A program made the position numbers and the translations under genes. Positions 1-4,779 of a stretch of DNA of 6,437 nucleotides are shown here, piece by piece (position 1 is the first letter of the stretch; the number at the start of each line of letters is the position of its first letter). The notes below the pieces were generated by a model. It did no database searches. It saw nothing but the letters and a program-made list of their open reading frames with translations, and had not been told where the DNA came from. The stretch spans positions 1 to 6,437 of the forward strand of contig MGRY01000224.1 in the NCBI GenBank assembly GCA_001799045.1, in the 5' to 3' direction. Source of the DNA: Deltaproteobacteria bacterium RIFCSPLOWO2_02_56_12. GTDB taxonomy: Bacteria; Desulfobacterota; Binatia; UBA9968.

Positions 1-114
1 CAAGATCGATGCAATAGCTCCCTCGGGGAACGCGCTCTCGGCTGCGGCCGATGGAGCAGTGCTTTAACCGAACCTTTTCGTCTCTACGTCCGCAGCCTAA
101 CTCGCGCTCCCCTC

Positions 115-159
115 GGTCGCTCCGTAAAGCGAGGGGGCTCGCTGAGCAAGGCCAAAGCA
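115..159. repeat. Inverted copy of the 40-bp repeat
   Basis: This stretch reads GGTCGCTC at 115-122, then GGGGGCTC at 133-140, and GGCCAAAGCA at 150-159. In the same order these match the reverse complement of the unit at 191-230. It contains a 5-bp stem with a 4-nt loop, GCGAG-GGGG-CTCGC (129-142). It is oriented opposite to the tandem units, 31 bp away. Confidence 0.6.
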
Positions 160-190
160 CCAGTCGTGCAGGTTCAAAGAGCCCACCGAA

Positions 191-309
191 CTATTGCTTT
201 GGCCGCACGAGGTGAGCCCCCGAGCGACCCCTATTGCTTTCGGGGAGCGAGTCAGGTCCCCTCGCGACCCCATTGCTTTGGGCGCGCGAAGCAGGCTCCC
301 GAGCGACCC
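191..309. repeat. Three tandem copies of a degenerate 40-bp repeat
   Basis: Units lie at 191-230, 231-270 and 271-309 (40, 40 and 39 bp). Each starts with C(T)ATTGCTTT and ends with GCGACCC; units 1 and 3 share the last ten bases (CGAGCGACCC). The GC-rich core of about 20 bp varies, and units 1 and 2 agree at 28 of 40 positions. Unit 2 can form a GCGAG/CTCGC hairpin in its core. The pattern is of a REP-like or intergenic repeat family rather than a recent exact duplication. Confidence 0.8.
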
Positions 310-349
310 TTTCTTGACCGGCCTGAGACAAGGCTTTCAACACCCTGTA

Positions 350-868
350 TCAGGGCAAGCGGTTCTCCGGACCCTTTTTCTGCTTATGCCCGCCTTGCCT
401 GGAAATCGCCCCCTTCCGCTCTTTCAGAAGCTCCTCCAACTCCACCATAAACTCATTGATGTCCTTAAAAGAGCGATAGACGGAGGCGAAACGGACATAG
501 GCCACCTGATCGATATCATGCAGCTCTCGCATCGCGGATTCGCCGATGAGGGAACTGGGCGCCTCTTTCTCTCCCCGTTCTTGCAGTCCCCGCTCGATCC
601 GGTCTGCGATTGCTTCAATCGTATCGATGCTCACCGGCCGTTTTTCGCACGCGCGCTTGAGCCCGTTGACGATCTTCATGCGATCGTAACTCTCCCGGCG
701 GCCATCCTTTTTGACCACCAGGGGCATCGTTTCTTCTACCCGCTCATAGGTAGTGAACCGGCGGCTGCATTTCAGACATTCGCGCCGGCGCCGCACCATA
801 TGGCCATCCTTGCTGAGCCGGGAATCAATAACGCGATTGTCAGCCTCGTGGCAGAAAGGGCACTTCAT
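350..868 (-). CDS. nrdR: Transcriptional repressor NrdR
   Basis: NrdR senses ATP/dATP and represses ribonucleotide reductase operons by binding paired NrdR boxes. The 172-residue protein has the N-terminal zinc ribbon with C3, C6, C31 and C34 (CPFC and CLKC), the DNA-binding RRRREC..CSRRFTTYERVE segment, and an ATP-cone from about residue 49 to 140 (PLVVKKDGRRESYDRMKIVNGLKRACEKRPVS, then VAYVRFASVYRSFKDINEF). This is the complete family layout. The tail of about 25 residues after ELEELLKERKG is basic and low in complexity, making the protein somewhat longer than the typical 150-160. The ATG at 868 gives the canonical MKCPFC start but lacks a Shine-Dalgarno site; a hairpin and U-rich sequence precede it. 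Position after glyA is common. I saw no NrdR-box pair in the window, so its target genes are presumably elsewhere. Confidence 0.97.
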   Translation of the reverse strand: MKCPFCHEADNRVIDSRLSKDGHMVRRRRECLKCSRRFTTYERVEETMPLVVKKDGRRESYDRMKIVNGLKRACEKRPVSIDTIEAIADRIERGLQERGEKEAPSSLIGESAMRELHDIDQVAYVRFASVYRSFKDINEFMVELEELLKERKGAISRQGGHKQKKGPENRLP

Positions 869-871
869 AAC

Positions 872-936
872 AAAAATTGAGGATCGAAGATCGAGGATGG
901 AAGATCGCGATCCTCTATCCTCTATCCTCTATCCTC
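872..936 (-). terminator. Possible terminator formed by the heptamer array after glyA
   Basis: In minus-strand RNA the array folds into a stem of up to 28 pairs with two G-U pairs and three mismatches, followed by AA and UUUUU (876-872). This resembles an intrinsic terminator for glyA. The stem is longer and less GC-rich than usual and the U-tract is short, so efficiency is uncertain. The U-tract ends 3 nt before the nrdR start codon, so it would separate nrdR from glyA unless there is readthrough. Confidence 0.5.
879..936. repeat. Inverted array of 7-bp repeats (4 + 4 units)
   Basis: Read on the plus strand there are four units GAGGATC, GAAGATC, GAGGATG, GAAGATC (879-906), a GC centre (907-908), then four units in the opposite orientation, GATCCTC and three of TATCCTC (909-936). 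The centre is a perfect palindrome, GATCGCGATC (903-912). Pairing the two halves gives 23 of 28 Watson-Crick matches plus two G-U pairs in the minus-strand RNA. The array fills most of the 46-nt glyA-nrdR gap and runs into the glyA coding end. Similar heptamers occur at 2787-2800 and 4831-4844. Confidence 0.9.
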
Positions 937-2189
937 TCTTGTTTTCGTAGGCGGTGCGGATAGACCGGAAACTTTTTGCACAGCTCATGGACATCGCCGG
1001 CAACGGATTTAAGGACCTCTTCGTTCCCCACGTGGTTTAAGGCCCGCGAAATGAAACCGGCGATGGTTCCCATCTCTTTTTCCTTCATCCCGCGGGTCGT
1101 AACTGCCGGGGTGCCGATCCGGATCCCGCTGGTAACAAAGGGGGAGCGGGTTTCGAAGGGCACGGTGTTTCTATTAACGGTGATTCGCGCCTTATCCAGG
1201 GTCTCTTGCGCACCCTTACCGGTCAACTCGGACTTGCGCAGATCCACCAGCATCAGATGATTGTCCGTACCGCCCGAGATCAGCCCAAACCCCTTCTCCA
1301 TGAGAGCGCCGGCCAGCGCCTTGGCATTGCGGACGATTTGCTGCTGATAGAGCTTGAATTCAGGAGTCAAGGCCTCCTTCAACGCCACTGCCTTGGCCGC
1401 GATGACGTGCATGAGGGGCCCTCCCTGGTTACCCGGGAACACCGAGGAGTTGAGCGTTTTGGCGAAGGCCGCGCGGCACATGATCATGCCGCCGCGCGGG
1501 CCGCGCAGCGTTTTGTGCGTTGTCGTGGTGACGAACTCGGCGTGCGGGATGGGAGAAGGGTGGATGCCCGCCGCCACCAGACCGGCGAAATGCGCGATGT
1601 CCACCATCACCACGGCGCCGACCTCGTCCGCAGCCTCGCGGAAAGGACGAAAATCGATCTCACGCGGATAAGCGCTGTAGCCCACGACGATCATCTTCGG
1701 CCGATGCTGGCGGGCCAGCGACGCCATGGCTTCGTAGTCGATCCGTTCGTCCGACTGCCGGACACCGTACGGCACCACTTTGAAGAACTTGCCGGAGAAA
1801 TTCACCGGGCTGCCATGCGTGAGGTGCCCGCCGTGCGTGAGATCCATGCTGAGGATCGTGTCGCCCGGTGCCAGATGGGAAAAGTAGACGGCCATGTTGG
1901 CTTGTGAACCGGAATGGGGCTGAACGTTGACATGATCCGCGCCGAATAACTGTTTGGCGCGGGAAATGGCCAGTTCCTCCACCACATCGACATTCTCGCA
2001 ACCCCCATAATACCGCTTCCCCGGATATCCCTCGGCGTATTTATTGGTCATGACCGAGCCCTGGGCCTCCAGCACCGCTTCGCTCACGACATTTTCCGAG
2101 GCGATCAGCTCCAGGTTATATTCCAGCCTCTCGGTCTCTTTCTGGATGGCCGAAAAAACCTCCGGATCTGTTTGCTTTAAAAAAGACAT
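915..2189 (-). CDS. glyA: Serine hydroxymethyltransferase
   Basis: GlyA is the PLP enzyme that converts serine and tetrahydrofolate to glycine and 5,10-methylene-THF, the main one-carbon source for purines, thymidylate and methionine. The 424-residue protein shows ELIASENVVS near 27-36, NKYAEGYPGKRYYGGCE at 49-65, PHSGSQANMAVY at 91-102, HGGHLTHG at 119-126, DIAHFAGLVAAGIHPSP at 197-213, and the PLP-binding lysine K226 in TTTTHKTLRGPRGG. The ATG at 2189 gives the family start MSFLKQTDPEVF; a TTG at 2195 would add two residues and sits 11 nt from the AAGGAG overlapping the rpiB stop, so it is a real alternative. The final residues (ERIEDRG) and the TAG stop are encoded by the inverted heptamer array, so the natural C-terminus after KFPVYPHRL has probably been replaced or extended by repeat sequence. 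Confidence 0.96.
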   Translation of the reverse strand: MSFLKQTDPEVFSAIQKETERLEYNLELIASENVVSEAVLEAQGSVMTNKYAEGYPGKRYYGGCENVDVVEELAISRAKQLFGADHVNVQPHSGSQANMAVYFSHLAPGDTILSMDLTHGGHLTHGSPVNFSGKFFKVVPYGVRQSDERIDYEAMASLARQHRPKMIVVGYSAYPREIDFRPFREAADEVGAVVMVDIAHFAGLVAAGIHPSPIPHAEFVTTTTHKTLRGPRGGMIMCRAAFAKTLNSSVFPGNQGGPLMHVIAAKAVALKEALTPEFKLYQQQIVRNAKALAGALMEKGFGLISGGTDNHLMLVDLRKSELTGKGAQETLDKARITVNRNTVPFETRSPFVTSGIRIGTPAVTTRGMKEKEMGTIAGFISRALNHVGNEEVLKSVAGDVHELCKKFPVYPHRLRKQERIEDRG

Positions 2190-2210
2190 ATTCAAAAACT
2201 CTTTTTCTCC

Positions 2211-2678
2211 TTAACTCTCCTCTTTGATGCGGGTGCCGAGTTCCTTCTCTACTTGAGCGATCTTATCCAAACGGCGCTGATGCCGGCCTCCCGCAAAGGG
2301 GGTCTGAAGCCAAACCTCCAGAATCTGCTCGGCCAGAGACTTCTCGGTCACCCCGCCTCCCAGAACCAGGATGTTGGAATCAGTGTGCTCCCGACTCATC
2401 CGGGCTACTTGAAGATCATGGACCAGGGCTGCCCGGATACCGGGAAACTTGTTGGCCAGTATGGACATGCCGATGCCGTTGGTGCATATGAGAATGCCCC
2501 GTTCCACTTCCCCCTTCGACACCCTAAGGGCCACCAGGCGACCGAAATCCGGATAGTCCACGGAGTCGTTCCCATTGGTGCCGACGTCTTCTACCTCTAT
2601 TCCCTTGGCACGGAGGAGCTGGACCAGAAAGTCCTTAAGCTCCACTCCGCCGTGATCACTCCCGATGGCAATGGTCAT
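2211..2678 (-). CDS. rpiB: Ribose-5-phosphate isomerase B
   Basis: RpiB interconverts ribose 5-phosphate and ribulose 5-phosphate in the non-oxidative pentose phosphate pathway. The 155-residue product begins with the family signature MTIAIGSDHGG (D8, H9), has VDYPDFG at 40-46, the catalytic-loop cysteine C65 in GILICTNGIGMSILANKFPGIRAAL, H98 in SREHTDSNILVLGGG, and the C-terminal FAGGRHQRRLDKI phosphate-binding segment. The usual CGTG around the catalytic cysteine reads CTNG here, so the normally conserved threonine two residues after the cysteine is asparagine; activity is still likely because the other active-site residues are present. The ATG at 2678 gives the canonical N-terminus but has no Shine-Dalgarno site: an intrinsic terminator and its U-tract come immediately before it. 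glyA starts 21 nt after its stop, a pairing common in bacteria. Confidence 0.94.
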   Translation of the reverse strand: MTIAIGSDHGGVELKDFLVQLLRAKGIEVEDVGTNGNDSVDYPDFGRLVALRVSKGEVERGILICTNGIGMSILANKFPGIRAALVHDLQVARMSREHTDSNILVLGGGVTEKSLAEQILEVWLQTPFAGGRHQRRLDKIAQVEKELGTRIKEES

Positions 2679-2684
2679 AAATAT

Positions 2685-2735
2685 AAAAAAAATCGCAGGA
2701 GCATGGCCCCATGCGCCACTCTGACTCCTGCGATT
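2685..2735 (-). terminator. Intrinsic terminator after acpP, directly before rpiB
   Basis: On the minus strand an 11-bp perfect stem (AATCGCAGGAG at 2735-2725 with CTCCTGCGATT at 2701-2691) encloses a loop that can itself pair (CATG-GGGC-CATG). It is followed by an uninterrupted run of eight Ts at 2692-2685, two of which also belong to the stem. This is a textbook Rho-independent terminator for transcription coming from acpP. The U-run ends 6 nt before the rpiB ATG, so it would end the lipid transcript or act as an attenuator controlling rpiB-glyA. Confidence 0.88.
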
Positions 2736-2736
2736 G

Positions 2737-2817
2737 ATCTGCTGGCATGGCAGGTAAGCACCCTCACGGCATCAGCCGCGGGGACTTATCCTCTATTCTC
2801 CCTGATTCGAGAAAAAC
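2737..2817 (-). other. Structured untranslated leader between acpP and rpiB
   Basis: This is the upstream part of the 139-nt acpP-rpiB gap. No ORF or fabF remnant is visible. Read on the minus strand it holds a long stem-loop at 2791-2753: an outer GGATAAG pairs with CTTACC (one bulged A), then CCC pairs with GGG, and an inner CGGC-TGAT-GCCG closes the hairpin. A small hairpin (CTGC, 7-nt loop, GCAG) at 2753-2739 follows; the two share base 2753. The small hairpin's CCATGC can also pair with GCATGG in the loop of the terminator just downstream, so a kissing or alternative fold is possible. I compared it from memory with common riboswitch classes (SAM, TPP, glycine, THF, ZTP, cobalamin, c-di-GMP, fluoride) and recognised none. 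A leader or attenuator role is inference. Confidence 0.45.
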
Positions 2818-3054
2818 TTATCTGTGGCTATCGATATAGTTAATAACGTCCTGGACTGTCTTGATCTTCTCCGCATCCTCATCGGAGATCTCCATCTCGT
2901 ACTCTTCTTCTAGGGCCATTACCAACTCCACAATATCCAAGGAGTCAGCCCCCAGATCCTCTATGAAAGAGGCCTCGGGGGTCACTTCGTCTTCGCTGAC
3001 ACCCAGTTGCTCGCAAACAATCTCTTTAACCCTGGCCTCTACAGATGATGCCAT
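2818..3054 (-). CDS. acpP: Acyl carrier protein
   Basis: AcpP carries growing acyl chains as thioesters on a 4'-phosphopantetheine arm and is the substrate of FabD, FabG and PlsX encoded just upstream. The 78-residue acidic protein has the modification site GADSLDIVELVMALEEE, with the attachment serine S38 in the DSL motif, and the normal four-helix ACP length. The ATG at 3054 is chosen because a strong AGGAGG lies 8 nt upstream; a GTG at 3063 overlaps that site and would add only three residues. ACP is among the most abundant bacterial proteins, which fits this being the best ribosome-binding site in the window. In most related clusters fabF follows directly; here 139 noncoding bases and a terminator separate acpP from rpiB. 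Confidence 0.97.
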   Translation of the reverse strand: MASSVEARVKEIVCEQLGVSEDEVTPEASFIEDLGADSLDIVELVMALEEEYEMEISDEDAEKIKTVQDVINYIDSHR

Positions 3055-3062
3055 CGTTTTCA

Positions 3063-3068
3063 CCTCCT
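3063..3068 (-). promoter_or_regulatory. Strong Shine-Dalgarno site for acpP
   Basis: A perfect AGGAGG on the minus strand stands 8 nt before the ATG at 3054. It rules out the GTG at 3063, which overlaps it. It is the only near-consensus site in the window. Confidence 0.85.
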
Positions 3069-3088
3069 ACTTTTTCTTTTTCCTCACA

Positions 3089-3850
3089 TCACATAAAGAG
3101 TCCGCCATTCACATTGATCACCTGGCCGGTTATGTAGCCTGCCCCCCGACCCACGAGAAAAGAGACCGCATCCGCCACATCCTCGCAGGTCCCAAAACGA
3201 CCCAGGGGTATGGAATGCAGAAACTCTTCCTGAAGTTTGGCGGGGAGTTTAGCCGTCATTTCCGTATCAATAAAGCCCGGCGCCACCGCATTCACGGTTA
3301 TCCCGCGTGAGGCCAATTCCCGTGCCATGGCCTTGGTGAAACCAATGATACCGGCCTTCGATGCGGCATAAGCGGATTGTCCCGCGTTCCCTATTTGCCC
3401 CACCACCGAGGTCATGTTCACAATCCGGCCATACCGCTCCCGGATCATGACCCGGCAAACGGCCTTAGTGCAATGAGCGGTTCCCCGGAGATTGACTCCA
3501 AGGACATGGTCCCAATCTTCGCCCTTAAGCCGCACCAACAGATTGTCGGACGTCACACCCGCGTTGTTGACTAGAATATCAATTTTTTTGTTCTGGTCAA
3601 CGATTTTTTTCACCGCTTCTTCCACCTGACCCTCTTGGGCGATGTCAAAGGGACAAAGCCGGCCCCTACCCCCCTCCGCTAGAAGCTGTTGAAGCGTCGC
3701 CTCAGCTGCCGCCTGATTGCCCCGATAGTTGATTACGACCTCGGCCCCTAAGCGTCCGAGCCCCAGAACCACCGCCCTGCCAATCCCCCGGCTGCCGCCG
3801 GTCACTAGAGCGATCTGACCTTTTAAATCCAATGCTCGATCTAATTCCAA
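3089..3850 (-). CDS. fabG: 3-oxoacyl-ACP reductase FabG
   Basis: FabG is the NADPH-dependent short-chain dehydrogenase that reduces beta-ketoacyl-ACP in each fatty-acid elongation cycle; it works as a cytoplasmic tetramer. The Rossmann nucleotide motif TGGSRGIG is at 17-24, NNAG at 95-98, and the catalytic set N120, S148, Y161 and K165 is complete (YAASK at 161-165). PGFIDTEMT at 191-199 and the C-terminal YITGQVINVNGGLFM are typical of FabG rather than of other SDR enzymes. No ATG or GTG is available at the N-terminus. The candidates are TTG 3850 (253 residues, overlapping the fabD stop by 10 nt) and TTG 3832 (247 residues, beginning MDLKGQIALVTGG, closest to the family). Neither has a strong ribosome-binding site, so initiation probably relies on coupling to fabD. 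acpP follows after a 34-nt gap. Confidence 0.96.
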   Translation of the reverse strand: MELDRALDLKGQIALVTGGSRGIGRAVVLGLGRLGAEVVINYRGNQAAAEATLQQLLAEGGRGRLCPFDIAQEGQVEEAVKKIVDQNKKIDILVNNAGVTSDNLLVRLKGEDWDHVLGVNLRGTAHCTKAVCRVMIRERYGRIVNMTSVVGQIGNAGQSAYAASKAGIIGFTKAMARELASRGITVNAVAPGFIDTEMTAKLPAKLQEEFLHSIPLGRFGTCEDVADAVSFLVGRGAGYITGQVINVNGGLFM

Positions 3851-4779
3851 ACGATTTTCTTCAGGTCCTGGGGTGATTCGATGTTACCCACCTCCACCCT
3901 TGGGCTGATCCGCTTAATGAGACCGCTCAGAACTCTTCCCGGTCCGATCTCCAGGGCATGGGTACAACCCATCTCTTCCAACCGCTTTACCGATTCCTCC
4001 CAGCGCACCGGACGCACCGCCTGTTCAACCAAAAGGGACTTGACTCTGCCGCAGTCCAGGTTGATCAAAGCTTCGGCATTGGTGATCACGCCAACGGAAA
4101 AGGGCCTTACGGGGACATCGGCTAATACCTTTTTCAGACCCTCAGCGGCGGGGAGCATCAGGGCACAATGAAAGGGGGCGCTCACAGGCAATTCGAGGAC
4201 CCTCTTTGCTCCACCATCCCGCGCCATAGCCATGGCCCGAACCACTGCCGGTCGGGCGCCGGCAATGACAATCTGGCCGCCGCCGTTAAAGTTTGCCGGC
4301 GCTACCACCTCGCCCTGACCGGCCTCCTCGCAAATCCTCTGTACATCCTGGGACGTCAAGCCGAGCACTACCGCCATTAAACCTTCACCCGGAGGAACCG
4401 CTTCCTGCATCAATCTCCCTCGCTCCCGTACTACCTTGACCGCATCCCTAAAGGCAAGCGCTCCGACGCTGACCAAAGCGCTATACTCTCCCAGGCTGTG
4501 ACCGGCAACGCACACCGGCTTTACAGAAGATTCCGACTCCAGCACGCGGAGCGCAGCAATCGATACTGTAAGGATGGCAGGCTGCGTATACTCGGTAAGC
4601 TTCAGTTCCGCTTCAGGACCGGAAAAACAGAGACGCCTTAAGGGCAACCCCAAAGCCTCTTCCGCCTCCATGAAGAGCTGCTTTGCGGCGTCAAACTGCT
4701 CATAGAGTTCTTTCCCCATCCCCACATACTGGGATCCTTGTCCGGGGAAAACAAAGGCGACCTTAGCCCTTTCCCCCAC
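3841..4779 (-). CDS. fabD: Malonyl-CoA:ACP transacylase FabD
   Basis: FabD moves the malonyl group from malonyl-CoA to acyl carrier protein, supplying the extender unit for fatty-acid synthesis in the cytoplasm. From the chosen start the protein has 312 residues, close to the family norm. Visible signatures: AFVFPGQGSQ at 8-17, the nucleophile elbow GHSLGEYSA at 93-101 with catalytic S95, R120 in the ERGRLMQEA segment (substrate carboxylate binding), the active-site histidine H204 in APFHC, and a C-terminal LEIGPGRVLSGLIKRI. I chose the GTG at 4779 because GAGAGG lies 6 nt upstream and the N-terminus then fits the family. Upstream in-frame alternatives are GTG 4821 and TTG 4824, which would add 14 or 15 lysine- and proline-rich residues. 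With the chosen start the gene overlaps plsX by 17 nt, suggesting translational coupling. Its stop overlaps the likely fabG start. Confidence 0.96.
   Translation of the reverse strand: MGERAKVAFVFPGQGSQYVGMGKELYEQFDAAKQLFMEAEEALGLPLRRLCFSGPEAELKLTEYTQPAILTVSIAALRVLESESSVKPVCVAGHSLGEYSALVSVGALAFRDAVKVVRERGRLMQEAVPPGEGLMAVVLGLTSQDVQRICEEAGQGEVVAPANFNGGGQIVIAGARPAVVRAMAMARDGGAKRVLELPVSAPFHCALMLPAAEGLKKVLADVPVRPFSVGVITNAEALINLDCGRVKSLLVEQAVRPVRWEESVKRLEEMGCTHALEIGPGRVLSGLIKRISPRVEVGNIESPQDLKKIVWN

Larger units (their letters stand above)
1..349. repeat. Gene-free GC-rich region of degenerate repeats
   Basis: No credible gene lies between nrdR and the left edge. Besides the tandem units at 191-309, it holds an inverted copy at 115-159, an 8-bp inverted repeat (GGCTGCGG at 40-47, CCGCAGCC at 90-97), a CGCGCTC direct repeat (31-37, 103-109), and TGCAATAG at 10-17, which resembles the complement of the tandem unit's start. 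ORFs reading through it on the plus strand are antisense to nrdR and low-complexity. I see no clear terminator after nrdR; the small hairpin at 321-334 has no T-run. Confidence 0.6.

Noticed and set aside
191..309. CRISPR-like spacing of conserved blocks about every 40 bp
   Set aside because: The conserved blocks are short and imperfect, the intervening sequences resemble each other and are GC-rich, and no cas gene is present.
194..880. A 228-residue plus-strand ORF across the repeat region and nrdR
   Set aside because: It starts in repeat sequence and then runs antisense to nrdR; no domain or ribosome-binding site is seen.
1206..1907. A 233-residue plus-strand ORF opposite glyA
   Set aside because: Composition is typical of an antisense shadow (Arg, His and Asp rich), while the minus strand encodes an intact serine hydroxymethyltransferase.
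2679..2817. A known riboswitch or SRP RNA in the acpP-rpiB gap
   Set aside because: None of the conserved cores of the classes I know is present; only the stem-loops and terminator can be supported.
2829..2845. AT-rich palindrome (ATCGATAT) resembling half an NrdR box
   Set aside because: It lies inside the acpP coding end, has no second box at the proper spacing and does not match the NrdR-box consensus.
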